64,000 nt of DNA from Diorhabda sublineata (Eukaryota; Arthropoda; Insecta; Coleoptera; Chrysomelidae). The position numbers and the translations under genes were made by a program. The notes beneath the pieces were generated by a model that saw nothing but the letters and a program-made list of their open reading frames with translations, was not told where the DNA came from and searched no databases. This document shows positions 38,442 through 51,465 of the stretch, one piece after another. Where the stretch lies: assembly GCF_026230105.1 (NCBI RefSeq), contig NC_079474.1, forward strand, positions 34,424,294 through 34,488,293. Direction: 5' to 3'. Within the stretch, counting starts at the first letter, position 1; each line of letters opens with the position of its first letter.

Positions 38442-40026
38442 TTAAAGCCACCAATACTCAAAAAAATTTCAAAAAGTATCGAAATATTCCAAAAATAATT
38501 TAAACTTTTTGATGATGAAATACTCCGGCTCGAAAGTGCTTTATTTTGAACGTTAAAACGTTAATAGAACAAACGTTTTTGTCTCCTGGACAAAATTTGA
38601 AAGTTAATAAAACTTGTGATTGTTTGGGATGTATAGGGAAGCTAAATCCAAGTTTTAGAATAAATCTAGCTTGTAATTGTGTAGGGGTGGCCGAAAAACC
38701 ACGATTTTTTCCAACTTGTTTCAATTTTTGGCTTACAACTCCCAAAATATGCATCCTACCGAAAAAGATAGTATATACTTTTTTAAAGTAGATGAGAATC
38801 GCTATCGTTTAAGACCAACCGCAGTATTTTAGGTCTAATAGATCTCAAGACACAGCTCTTCAAAATTTGCCAATTTTTTTCAAAAATTTGAAAATTTATG
38901 TTTTTGCCATCTTTTGCACGAAATATTGGCTAAACTATTGACCCCACGAGGAAGTCATGACAAATGAAGTTGTAGAGCAGTTATTTAACTTCAATTTAAC
39001 CTCAACCGCAACGCTGTAGAACGAACAATTTGTAAGTTATAACGAAAAATCTAAACATCAACAAAATCTGATTTCTCAAGAAATGGAGCTCTCAACAGTA
39101 TAGCAGTTATCCTTTACAAAATTGCGATGTTATTGATTAGAAACGTTGGGATATTATTCGGGGATACCAAGGGTAACTTAATCTTTGACAAAAAAGCCAG
39201 TGCTCGATAGGGGTGGCCAAAATACCGTAATTTTTTCTGACTTCTTTCGGTTTTTGGTCTATATCTCAAAAACTTTGCCACGTAAGGGTTTCTTTTATTC
39301 TATTTTCGGAATAAGCATTAAATTTCCTTCAAATTTCACTATTTACATTATATTTTTGGCCGTATAATTCCGAAGATACAGGCATTTCAAAAAGCTCCAT
39401 TTCTTGAGAAATCGGATTTTGTTGATATCTCAATTTTTCCTTATAACTTGCAAACTATTCGTTCTACAGCGTTGAGGTTGTGCTTAAATTGAAGCTAAAT
39501 AACTGGTCTACAACTTCATTTTATATAACTTCTTCGTGGTATCAATAGTTTTGCCAATATTTCGTGCAAAAGACGACCAAAACATAATTTTTCAAATTTT
39601 TGGAAAAAATTGGCAAATTTTGAAGAGCTCTGTCTTGGAACCTATTAGACCTACAAAACTGCGGTTGGTCTTAAACGATAGCGATTCTCATCTACTTCAA
39701 AAAGGTGTATATTATCTTTTTCGGTAGATTACATAGTTTGGGAGTTATAAGCCAAAAACTCAAACAAGTTCGAAAAAATCGTGGTTTTTCGTCCACCCCT
39801 ACACGAGCACAGGTTAGATTTATTTGAAAACTTGGATTTAGCTTCCCTATACATCTCCAAACAATCCCCCGAAATTTCATCAACTTTCTAATTTTGTCCA
39901 GGCAAAAGTACATGACTCCTGGACTATGGCATATTTATACTAAAAATGTTACTTTATTCGGACGAAATTTTGAAAAATCCAAATGTCTTTGATGGCTTCA
40001 AGTATCCCTCATGGTTGGTGGCTTTA
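38442..40026. mobile_element. Large foldback element with about 640-bp arms
   Basis: The left arm (38442-39090) is the reverse complement of the right arm (39393-40026). Paired landmarks from outside in: TTAAAGCCACCAA, the GGGAAGCTAAATCCAAG region, TAAGACCAACCGCAGT, GCACGAAATATTGGC, AACGCTGTAGAACGAAC and CTCAAGAAATGGAGCT. The two arms therefore encode similar accidental peptides on opposite strands (38546-38791 + and 39692-39913 -). The 300-bp centre has no transposase. At 39205-39285 it holds a diverged third copy of an arm segment. This fits a non-autonomous foldback transposon; the superfamily is unknown. Confidence 0.9.
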
Positions 40027-40425
40027 ATATAAAAATAGCTAGCGACAAAAGCAAGACACACACAAGATACATTTTATCATTATCTACTTGCAGCCAAGCT
40101 AATCTAAAATTACATATAGTAGTGCTCTACGATACGACCCTTATACCCTGATTGCGCCTCCTGTATTGTGCATCGACAGCCTTATCAAATTTTAAATGGC
40201 AACAACTCGAAGTTTCTTTATATATATGTAATTTTGAAAAACTAAACCATCTCTTCAACTCGACATAACTTGTATCAACCGCGATCGCGGATGAAATTCA
40301 GAGACTTTTATAAAGATCCGGCTCGAAGGACCAAGAAATATTAATGAATATTGTAGTAGTGTTGCTGATTTACTACAACTTTGAGTTTTTATCTTTGATT
40401 GAGACATCGTCTCGCGAGGATGACG
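40027..40425. other. No gene seen
   Basis: Mixed-composition spacer with no supported feature. Confidence 0.4.
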
Positions 40426-40821
40426 CTAATTAAAACTTTGAGTTACCTCTATTGAGCTAAAGCGGGGGCAGACAAGCCCTTCATGGGACCTGAACCCTTG
40501 GAAAAGAAGGTAGATAAGAGCAAAGTCAATTATTGATACATGATAAGATATGTTACTAAAAACAAACACCTGAAGATTTTGTTGCACAGAGGACGAAAAG
40601 TCTTTCCACATTATCTTGATCAGATCAGCTGGATTCCCTAGTATCGCAGAAAAACAGAAAAATACGATAGATTCTCTGAATGTGTGCAATTTTGCAAGGA
40701 ACTTAAAAATGCTTATACCGCGGGTGTCCCTCGAACAGTTTAAAACATAATTTTCGTCCTTGCGCGTCATGTTTGGCTCGGTGTAAAATTTCAAGGTTAA
40801 GTCATCGCTAATTAACCCCAC
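40426..40821 (-). other. 131-codon open frame, unassigned
   Basis: A minus-strand frame, opened by GTG rather than ATG, includes IVFFCFSAILGNPADLIKI and other hydrophobic stretches. The GNPADL motif recalls mitochondrial carriers, but the required PX(D/E)XX(K/R) signature and the rest of a carrier repeat are absent. The + strand over the same interval is also protein-like in pieces (SWIP, ARHVWLGVKFQG) between stops, suggesting a decayed gene or transposon on either strand. I do not assign a function. Confidence 0.2.
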
Positions 40822-40859
40822 ACGGTTTGATAGCCTTCTATGACTTAATGTCCTTAAAA

Positions 40860-41420
40860 AGTATATTAAATTTGATGTTTTTATATTATAAGGTTCCGTA
40901 TTTTTTCGAAATTTCTGGTTCTACATAAATTACCTTCAATTGTTATATTTTGGCGTCTTTTCTTAGGGACAGCCTGTATTTTTTTAATATAAAATTCCAA
41001 ATTTTCATATTGAAAAATAATAAGAACGGGAAATTTGAAAAATAAACAGGTTTTCTATTAAATATTACGTATAGTTTGAAATACCACGAAACTATGAGGT
41101 AGAGCTGGCAACACCGCATTTTTAAACAGGACTAATATCAAGTAGTAAGTTCTGATTGTATTAATACAATTTGCCATCGAAATTTGAATTTATAAATAGA
41201 ATTTACTATGTAAGGTCCAAATTGCACTTACAAAATGATTGTGTCCGTTAAAACCGTTTTATAATCACGTGATTATTATAAAAATGTTTGTTTAGTTTTC
41301 CTCGATGTCCAGAAATGTTTTTTGTTGAATAATTGGATATTTGGAAAGAAACGTTTCGAGTTGTGCCTTAATGGGAATATATGAAACGACGTGAACACCG
41401 TTGAAATCATAAAAAAATTT
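40860..41420. other. AT-rich DNA with dispersed-repeat motifs
   Basis: It contains GAGCTGGCAACACCGCATTT at about 41103, related to 2688-2715, and GGGACAGCCTGTATTTTT near 40966, a form typical of insect transposon ends. No gene. Confidence 0.35.
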
Positions 41421-41424
41421 TAGG

Positions 41425-41590
41425 TTGTTTCATATATTAGCAAAGTCCGTTTTGAGGACGCTGGACCGGCTAAAAATTGGAATCAGTTTTGAAAAATCGT
41501 AGACGAATGAGTCGAGCTCTGGGCAGCCACCGGATTTGGTCCTCGCACCAGCTGGGGTGCCGCGCCTCTTTTCGAAAAAAAAAACAAAAA
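41425..41590 (+). mobile_element. Possible SINE or LINE 3' end with A-rich tail
   Basis: A G+C-rich block (GAGTCGAGCTCTGGGCAGCC to GGGGTGCCGCGCCTCTTTTC) is followed immediately by an A-rich tail at 41573-41590. This layout is typical of a retroposed element, but I found no tRNA-like box A/B pair and no second copy in the window. Confidence 0.35.
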
Positions 41591-42645
41591 TTGATTACAT
41601 CTAGAAATTCGTATTTAAAAATTTAATTTCTGTAAAAAACGACTACTCACTAGACTTATGTTAAATCGACATACATTATTGTTAATACCAATTTTTTAAA
41701 AAAAATTCAGATCAACTTTACGTCTTTTGAAAAAAAAATCCGCTCGATTACCGATTGGAAAATTTTCTTATTGGAATTTTTTAAATTACAAAAAAAACGT
41801 AAGTTGATCTAAGGAGTATTCAACGTATTTTTTTTCTTCTTTAATATCGAATTCGAAATTTATATACATTTTCATTTTAATAAAAAAAAAAGACATGAAC
41901 GATTTATTTTCTCACAAAAATCTTTACAAAATATCTTAGACCGTGAGATTAGGCCTCGACAAGAAGCATGATTTTTTCTTTCTACATTTCTAGAGTCAGT
42001 TTAGAGCAAAGCGGTTTGGGTGCATGCAAAAAGTAGAGTGTCCAAATTAATCCCAAATCTTCTTATAACCAAGACAATTCGTATCATTTACATTTTTTTA
42101 TAAATTCTTTATACCGTAAAACGTTTAATTTTTTTTAGTGCTGTTTATACCATACGCGAAATAACGCGATGTTGTGCTTATATTGTAAACCATAAACCAT
42201 AAAAAATTTGAACAAAACCTTCCTGAAATCATCAAAACGTGACTTGTTATCGGATCAAAACTTCTATTATTAACTCAATATTGAACATTGGATAATGTAA
42301 GTTCAGTAATGGAGAGGAATTATGAATTTCCACGAATTCCAAATCGTCCACAGAAACTTCTTGGTGCATCAGCAGATCTATCGGAGTTGAACCAAAAGAA
42401 GATGAAAGATATCATTTAAGAAATACCTCAAACCCACCTCAACATCCAACTAATCGAATAGGCTGGGCATTTAGACAGAAAAACCAAGACCAAGATTAGT
42501 TTTAGGTCCGTTAGACCAAACAGTGCAAGAATCATCCTAAGACCTAATATTACAAGATGCTTGACGGTTTTTAGGTTCGATTTTCATCATCAGAATACAA
42601 AGAATTAATAAAGATAACATAGAATAAGAAATAATTTAAAGATAA
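41591..42645. other. AT-rich DNA, no gene seen
   Basis: It contains many A or T homopolymer runs (41690-41890) and no supported coding sequence. Confidence 0.4.
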
Positions 42646-42649
42646 GCAA

Positions 42650-43390
42650 CCAGTTCATAACAAAATCGAGGAACTAAGATGGGATTGATAGAAGAATACA
42701 AGAAAGGAAAACCGAGGAGTTGGATAAAAGAAATAAAGATTTCAGGAGAAAAATGGCGAATAAGATGACAAGAGGTAAAATAAAAGGTACAGGATGAGAT
42801 AGAACGGGAACAGACTCAACAAGCATTATACCTGAAAATATACAAAGTTGTCAGTAAGTTAAAGAACTTGAAGAATCATTTAACCAGAACTAGCGACGTG
42901 TTTTTAAAAGTCGACTGTGGTACCATAACAAATGAAGATATGGTTTATTTCCATTGCATTGTTTGAAGGGCCAATCTTTTCTTTGGAATGACTTTGTCTT
43001 CATTTAGAAAAAAAGCGAGTGTAGTTCAACGAAAACTTATCTAAGTTTTCGGTGGTCAATATGATTTGCGGTTTAAGCTACATAACTCGAAAACTCTAGA
43101 GGAGTACAGGAAATGGAGGATGGAGCAGAAATAGAATACAAATACTTAGGAATTGAAATAACAACATTAGTAACAGCAATCGAAGATCGATCCATCTACC
43201 GAATGGACCGAAATTGAGTACTGGAAAAGAGCAGCTGGATAAGAAATGACAGAATAAGAGAGATAGTGGGAGAGAACAACTAATCTGGTCATGCACAAAG
43301 GATATTAGAGAACAGAACACCTAAATAAGTCCTAAAATGGATATTAAAAGGGAAGACGACGAAAGAAGTTCTAAACCATATTTTCTAAAG
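42650..43390 (+). pseudogene. Non-LTR retrotransposon (LINE) relic
   Basis: At 43105-43170 the + strand reads MEDGAEIEYKYLGIEIT, the FKYLG(I/V)xI block near the end of LINE reverse transcriptases. At 43250-43350 it reads RIREIVGENN, a stop, SGHAQRILENRTPK, a stop, VLKWILKGK, corresponding to the C-terminal WxGHxxRMxExRxPKxVxxWxPxGKRxRGRP segment. The intervening TYxxETW region is missing and stops are frequent. Upstream purine-rich sequence (42650-42860) is probably the same element, more decayed. Confidence 0.65.
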
Positions 43391-44794
43391 AGCCCAAAGA
43401 CCAAGTTTGGGTCGTAGGGAAACTTGCTTCATATTATGCGGTACTTTTGTCATTGTCACTAACAAAAATTGATTGACATATTGGTTGCTGAACCAAAAGT
43501 AACTAGATTTCTCCCTAGAATTGCAGCTAGCACCCAATAAAAACGGCACCAATATGATAATATTGCAAGTTCGAGTTCTTGCATGTCAAGCGGCCTTAAA
43601 TTATATCAATATTTGAATTCCATTAGTGTTGATAAAATCCGAAATATTGTTTAATTAAAAAAAACATTTTACCAAAAATTCCAATTCACTGAAACTGTTG
43701 AAGTTAACGATGATGATGATAACAGTGATGTTTCATAAAATTCATGTAGTAGAACATGTGTTTGTCTATATTAATCAAAACCAGACAATTTAGAAGTTTT
43801 TTCCAAAAACTAAATGCCCTATTCAAATACTATTGAACCTTTCAATTCCTTCCAATAAAAATCTAATAATAAAATGGACTTGCAAGACTTGAAAGTCAAG
43901 ACTGCACTTTGAAGACAATACGAATATCCTGGTTTAGGACTTCGTCTTGCTTTAAATCATCACTAGATGGATAGTGATCAGCACTAACCACCCCATCGAA
44001 AGGGATGATATATTTTTCTTAGACCGCAGGTATATTTTGAAGAATTTATAGACGTCTATAGTAGAAAGTAGCTGGATTATCTCGGTTATAAAAAGTTTCG
44101 TTATTAATTATTATTACTAAGTAAAAAAATAGTACTCTACTGACTACTACTTAAGGACTATGATAAAGGATAAGGATAGGCTATACATTACAAAAGCTAG
44201 GCTCACACTCGCAATATTCAAGTCGGTCGAATTAGTTTAGTCAAAACCGAGGAATCATCGAAATAGAAACGATTTTAAACTATTAAAAATAGTTTTTATT
44301 TCGAAATTTTCCAAGGTAATCGATAAAAAAACACAAACTTAAAGCTTTGGCTACAATCGGAGATAGGAATTACTTTACCTTCAACAATAGATTAAATATG
44401 TTAATATTTTATTATATAAAATTTGCAGAAGTAACGAACGGTTTGTACTTGAAGCAATTTCCTAGTTCCGCCACATTCACCATGTCAGAAAAACAACATT
44501 CTTCTTTGTGAAACAACTGTAGCACCTTATCCAGGTGTAAATATATTTGATTCAACATTATTCCAAACGTTAAAAATTATATAATAATTATAAGGTAAAC
44601 AAATAATAAATTGCACTAGGTATATTAGAATTATTGATCCGACCTCGTATTATAGAGTATTTATACGGGGATCATAAATTAATTTTTTTAACATCAAACA
44701 AATATCACATTGATTTTTGTACTATATATGTTAAATTAATAGTTAAACTTGAGTTTACTCGGGTAAACAGTGCAATATCTAGAAGACTCTGGAT
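43391..44794. other. AT-rich DNA, no gene seen
   Basis: No supported gene, RNA or repeat. It ends where the 162-bp array begins. Confidence 0.4.
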
Positions 44795-47700
44795 GTAATA
44801 CATCGTCTTCGAAGACTGAGTTTAGTGTGGAATGACCACTTCTCCAAGAGGTGTATTGCCTTTTTGGCTACTGGATATAGTGGTAAATATAGTAAAGAAA
44901 GAAGAAGCATCAAATTTTTACTGAAAATGATAATTTCATCTATGGAAATGACCAGAAGAATACATCGTCTTCAAAGACTGAGTTTATTGTGGAACAAACG
45001 ATTCTCCAAGAGGTGTATTGCCTTTTTGGCTACTGGATATAGTGGTAAATATAGTAAAGAAAGAAGAAGCATCAAATTTTTACTAAAAATGATAATTTCA
45101 TCTATGGAAATGACCAGAAGAATACATCGTCTTCAAAGATTGAGTTTAGTGTGGAACAAACACTTCTCCAAGAGGTGTATTGCCTTTTTGGCTATTAGAT
45201 ATAGTGGTAAATATCGTAAAGAAAGAAGAAGCATCAAATTTTTACTAAAAATGATAATTTCATCTATGGAAATGACCAGAAGAATACATCGTCTTCAAAG
45301 ATTGAGTTTAGTGTGGAACAAACACTTCTCCAAGAGGTGTATTGCCTTTTTGGCTATTAGATATAGTGGTAAATATCGTAAAGAAAGAAAAAGCATCAAA
45401 TTTTTACTAAAAATGATAATTTCATCTATGGAAATGACCAGAAGAATACATCGTCTTCAAAGACTGAGTTTAGTGTGGAACAAACACTTCTCCAAGAGGT
45501 GTATTGCCTTTTTGGCTACTGGATATAGTGGTAAATATAGTAAAGAAAGAAGAAGCATCAAATTTTTACTAAAAATGATAATTTCATCTATGGAAATGAC
45601 CAGAAGAATACATCGTCTTCAAAGATTGAGTTTAGTGTGGAACAAACACTTCTCCAAGAGGTGTATTGCCTTTTTGGCTATTAGATATAGTGGTAAATAT
45701 CGTAAAGAAAGAAGAAGCATCAAATTTTTACTAAAAATGATAATTTCATCTATGGAAATGACCAGAAGAATACATCGTCTTCAAAGATTGAGTTTAGTGT
45801 GGAACAAACACTTCTCCAAGAGGTGTATTGCCTTTTTGGCTATTAGATATAGTGGTAAATATCGTAAAGAAAGAAAAAGCATCAAATTTTTACTAAAAAT
45901 GATAATTTCATCTATGGAAATGACCAGAAGAATACATCGTCTTCAAAGACTGAGTTTAGTGTGGAACAAACACTTCTCCAAGAGGTGTATTGCCTTTTTG
46001 GCTACTGGATATAGTGGTAAATATAGTAAAGAAAGAAGAAGCATCAAATTTTTACTAAAAATGATAATTTCATCTATGGAAATGACCAGAAGAATACATC
46101 GTCTTCAAAGACTGAGTTTATTGTGGAACAAACGATTCTCCAAGAGGTGTATTGCCTTTTTGGCTACTGGATATAGTGGTAAATATAGTAAAGAAAGAAG
46201 AAGCATCAAATTTTTACTAAAAATGATAATTTCATCTATGGAAATGACCAGAAGAATACATCGTCTTCAAAGATTGAGTTTAGTGTGGAACAAACACTTC
46301 TCCAAGAGGTGTATTGCCTTTTTGGCTATTAGATATAGTGGTGAATATCGTAAAGAAAGAAAAAGCATCAAATTTTTACTAAAAATGATAATTTCATCTA
46401 TGGAAATGACCAGAAGAATACATCGTCTTCAAAGACTGAGTTTAGTGTGGAACAAACACTTCTCCAAGAGGTGTATTGCCTTTTTGGCTACTGGATATAG
46501 TGGTAAATATAGTAAAGAAAGAAGAAGCATCAAATTTTTACTAAAAATGATAATTTCATCTATGGAAATGACCAGAAGAATACATCGTCTTCAAAGACTG
46601 AGTTTATTGTGGAACAAACGATTCTCCAAGAGGTGTATTGCCTTTTTGGCTACTGGATATAGTGGTAAATATAGTAAAGAAAGAAGAAGCATCAAATTTT
46701 TACTAAAAATGATAATTTCATCTATGGAAATGACCAGAAGAATACATCGTCTTCAAAGACTGAGTTTAGTGTGGAACAAACACTTCTCCAAGAGGTCTAT
46801 TGCCTTTTTGGCTACTGGATATAGTGGTAAATATAGTAAAGAAAGAAGAAGCATCAAATTTTTACTAAAAATGATAATTTCATCTATGGAAATGACCAGA
46901 AGAATACATCGTCTTCAAAGACTGAGTTTAGTGTGGAACAAACACTTCTCCAAGAGGTGTATTGCCTTTTTGGCTATTAGATATAGTGGTAAATATAGTA
47001 AAGAAAGAAGAAGCATCAAATTTTTACTAAAAATGATAATTTCATCTATGGAAATGACCAGAAGAATACATCGTCTTCAAAGACTGAGTTTAGTGTGGAA
47101 CAAACACTTCTCCAAGAGGTCTATTGCCTTTTTGGCTACTGGATATAGTGGTAAATATAGTAAAGAAAGAAGAAGCATCAAATTTTTACTAAAAATGATA
47201 ATTTCATCTATGGAAATGACCAGAAGAATACATCGTCTTCAAAGACTGAGTTTAGTGTGGAACAAACACTTCTCCAAGAGGTGTATTGCCTTTTTGGCTA
47301 CTGGATATAGTGGTAAATATAGTAAAGAAAGAAGAAGCATCAAATTTTTACTAAAAATGATAATTTCATCTATGGAAATGACCAGAAGAATACATCGTCT
47401 TCAAAGACTGAGTTTATTGTGGAACAAACGATTCTCCAAGAGGTGTATTGCCTTTTTGGCTACTGGATATAGTGGTAAATATAGTAAAGAAAGAAGAAGC
47501 ATCAAATTTTTACTAAAAATGATAATTTCATCTATGGAAATGACCAGAAGAATACATCGTCTTCAAAGATTGAGTTTAGTGTGGAACAAACACTTCTCCA
47601 AGAGGTGTATTGCCTTTTTGGCTATTAGATATAGTGGTAAATATCGTAAAGAAAGAAAAAGCATCAAATTTTTACTAAAAATGATAATTTCATCTATGGA

Positions 47701-50700
47701 AATGACCAGAAGAATACATCGTCTTCAAAGACTGAGTTTAGTGTGGAACAAACACTTCTCCAAGAGGTGTATTGCCTTTTTGGCTATTAGATATAGAGGT
47801 AAATATACGTAAAGAAAGAAAAAGCATGAAATTTTTTCTGAAAATGATAATTTCATCTATGGAAATGACCAGAAGAATACATCGTCTTCAAAGACTGAGT
47901 TTAGTGTGGAACAAACGATTCTCCAAGAGGTGTATTGCCTTTTTGGCTATTAGATATAGTGGTAAATATAGTAAAGAAAGAAGAAGCATCAAATTTTTAC
48001 TAAAAATGATAATTTCATCTATGGAAATGACCAGAAGAATACATCGTCTTCAAAGACTGAGTTTAGTGTGGAACAAACACTTCTCCAAGAGGTCTATTGC
48101 CTTTTTGGCTACTGGATATAGTGGTAAATATAGTAAAGAAAGAAGAAGCATCAAATTTTTACTAAAAATGATAATTTCATCTATGGAAATGACCAGAAGA
48201 ATACATCGTCTTCAAAGACTGAGTTTAGTGTGGAACAAACACTTCTCCAAGAGGTGTATTGCCTTTTTGGCTATTAGATATAGTGGTAAATATAGTAAAG
48301 AAAGAAGAAGCATCAAATTTTTACTAAAAATGATAATTTCATCTATGGAAATGACCAGAAGAATACATCGTCTTCAAAGACTGAGTTTAGTGTGGAACAA
48401 ACACTTCTCCAAGAGGTCTATTGCCTTTTTGGCTACTGGATATAGTGGTAAATATAGTAAAGAAAGAAGAAGCATCAAATTTTTACTAAAAATGATAATT
48501 TCATCTATGGAAATGACCAGAAGAATACATCGTCTTCAAAGACTGAGTTTAGTGTGGAACAAACACTTCTCCAAGAGGTCTATTGCCTTTTTGGCTACTG
48601 GATATAGTGGTAAATATAGTAAAGAAAGAAGAAGCATCAAATTTTTACTAAAAATGATAATTTCATCTATGGAAATGACCAGAAGAATACATCGTCTTCA
48701 AAGACTGAGTTTAGTGTGGAACAAACGATTCTCCAAGAGGTCTATTGCCTTTTTGGCTACTGGATATAGTGGTAAATATAGTAAAGAAAGAAGAAGCATC
48801 AAATTTTTTCTGAAAATGATAATTTCATCTATGGAAATGACCAGAAGAATACATCGTCTTCAAAGACTGAGTTTAGTGTGGAACAAACACTTCTCCAAGA
48901 GGTGTATTGCCTTTTTGGCTACTGGATATAGTGGTAAATATAGTAAAGAAAGAAAAAGCATGAAATTTTTTCTGAAAATGATAATTTCATCTATGGAAAT
49001 GACCAGAAGAATACATCGTCTTCAAAGACTGAGTTTAGTGTGGAACAAACGATTCTCCAAGAGGTGTTTTGCCTTTTTGGCTACTGGATATAGTGGTAAA
49101 TATAGTAAAGAAAGAAGAAGCATCAAATTTTTACTAAAAATGATAATTTCATCTATGGAAATGACCAGAAGAATACATCGTCTTCAAAGACTGAGTTTAG
49201 TGTGGAACAAACGATTCTCCAAGAGGTCTATTGCCTTTTTGGCTACTGGATATAGTGGTAAATATAGTAAAGAAAGAAAAAGCATCAAATTTTTACTAAA
49301 AATGATAATTTCATCTATGGAAATGACCAGAAGAATACATCGTCTTCAAAGATTGAGTTTAGTGTGGAACAAAACTTCTCCAAGAGGTGTATTGCCTTTT
49401 TGGCTACTGGATATAGTGGTAAATATAGTAAAGAAAGAAAAAGCATAAAATTTTTACTGAAAATGATAATTTCATCTATGGAAATGACCAGAAGAATACA
49501 TCGTCTTCAAAGACTGAGTTTAGTGTGGAACAAACACTTCTCCAAGAGGTGTATTGCCTTTTTGGCTACTGGATATAGTGGTAAATATAGTAAAGAAAGA
49601 AAAAGCATGAAATTTTTTCTGAAAATGATAATTTCATCTATGGAAATGACCAGAAGAATACATCGTCTTCAAAGACTGAGTTTAGTGTGGAACAAACGAT
49701 TCTCCAAGAGGTGTTTTGCCTTTTTGGCTACTGGACATAGTGGTAAATATAGTAAAGAAAGAAGAAGCATCAAATTTTTACTAAAAATGATAATTTCATC
49801 TATGGAAATGACCAGAAGAATACATCGTCTTCAAAGACTGAGTTTAGTGTGGAACAAACGATTCTCCAAGAGGTCTATTGCCTTTTTGGCTACTGGATAT
49901 AGTGGTAAATATAGTAAAGAAAGAAAAAGCATCAAATTTTTACTAAAAATGATAATTTCATCTATGGAAATGACCAGAAGAATACATCGTCTTCAAAGAT
50001 TGAGTTTAGTGTGGAACAAAACTTCTCCAAGAGGTGTATTGCCTTTTTGGCTACTGGATATAGTGGTAAATATAGTAAAGAAAGAAAAAGCATAAAATTT
50101 TTACTGAAAATGATAATTTCATCTATGGAAATGACCAGAAGAATACATCGTCTTCAAAGACTGAGTTTAGTGTGGAACAAACACTTCTCCAAGAGGTGTA
50201 TTGCCTTTTTGGCTACTGGATATAGTGGTAAATATAGTAAAGAAAGAAAAAGCATGAAATTTTTTCTGAAAATGATAATTTCATCTATGGAAATGACCAG
50301 AAGAATACATCGTCTTCAAAGACTGAGTTTAGTGTGGAACAAACGATTCTCCAAGAGGTGTTTTGCCTTTTTGGCTACTGGACATAGTGGTAAATATAGT
50401 AAAGAAAGAAGAAGCATCAAATTTTTACTAAAAATGATAATTTCATCTATGGAAATGACCAGAAGAATACATCGTCTTCAAAGACTGAGTTTAGTGTGGA
50501 ACAAACGATTCTCCAAGAGGTCTATTGCCTTTTTGGCTACTGGATATAGTGGTAAATATAGTAAAGAAAGAAAAAGCATCAAATTTTTACTAAAAATGAT
50601 AATTTCATCTATGGAAATGACCAGAAGAATACATCGTCTTCAAAGATTGAGTTTAGTGTGGAACAAAACTTCTCCAAGAGGTGTATTGCCTTTTTGGCTA

Positions 50701-51465
50701 CTGGATATAGTGGTAAATATAGTAAAGAAAGAAAAAGCATAAAATTTTTACTGAAAATGATAATTTCATCTATGGAAATGACCAGAAGAATACATCGTCT
50801 TCAAAGACTGAGTTTAGTGTGGAACAAACACTTCTCCAAGAGGTGTATTGCCTTTTTGGCTACTGGATATAGTGGTAAATATAGTAAAGAAAGAAAAAGC
50901 ATGAAATTTTTTCTGAAAATGATAATTTCATCTATGGAAATGACCAGAAGAATACATCGTCTTCAAAGACTGAGTTTAGTGTGGAACAAACGATTCTCCA
51001 AGAGGTGTTTTGCCTTTTTGGCTACTGGACATAGTGGTAAATATAGTAAAGAAAGAAGAAGCATCAAATTTTTACTAAAAATGATAATTTCATCTATGGA
51101 AATGACCAGAAGAATACATCGTCTTCAAAGACTGAGTTTAGTGTGGAACAAACGATTCTCCAAGAGGTCTATTGCCTTTTTGGCTACTGGATATAGTGGT
51201 AAATATAGTAAAGAAAGAAAAAGCATAAAATTTTTACTGAAAATGATAATTTCATCTATGGAAATGACCAGAAGAATACATCGTCTTCAAAGATTGAGTT
51301 TAGTGTGGAACAAACACTTCTCCAAGAGGTGTATTGCCTTTTTCGCTATTAGATATAGTGGTAAATATCGTAAAGAAAGAAAAAGCATCAAATTTTTACT
51401 AAAAATTATAATTTCATCTATGGAGATGATCAGAAGAAATTTAAGTAGACAAAGAAAGCATTGAT
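44795..51465. repeat. 162-bp satellite array, about 41 copies
   Basis: The unit, marked by GGAACAAACACTTCTCCAAG and CCAGAAGAATACATCGTCTT, repeats every 162 bp. Because 162 is three times 54, a stop-free frame runs through whole runs of units, producing open frames of 995, 558, 243, 243 and 268 codons at 44825-47812, 47772-49448, 49364-50095, 50011-50742 and 50658-51464. These begin with GTG (first) or internal ATGs. The predicted 54-residue repeat is highly basic (FSKRCIAFLA, SKERRSIKFLLKMI, MTRRIHRLQR). Recurrent variants between units are mostly amino-acid changing (TG/IR, C/S, H/R, S/R, R/K, L/F), so the frame shows no sign of purifying selection. I treat it as a satellite, not a gene. Confidence 0.93.
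49374..51315. repeat. 647-bp higher-order repeat, 3 copies
   Basis: Within the 162-bp array the same one-base deletion (AACAAAACTTCTCC instead of AACAAACACTTCTCC) occurs at about 49370, 50017 and 50664, spaced exactly 647 bp, that is four units minus one base. The four-unit blocks share other private variants (GGTGTTTTGCC, CTACTGGACATAG, AGCATGAAATTTTTTCTG). Block-wise duplication is therefore the most recent event in the array. Confidence 0.95.

Noticed and set aside
40426..40821. Mitochondrial carrier homologue (GNPADL motif)
   Set aside because: Only one short motif fits; the carrier signature and repeat structure are absent.
44825..47812. A 995-residue basic repeat protein
   Set aside because: The frame is open only because the satellite unit is 162 bp and lacks stops in that frame. 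It starts with GTG, has frameshifts downstream, and unit variants are mainly non-synonymous.
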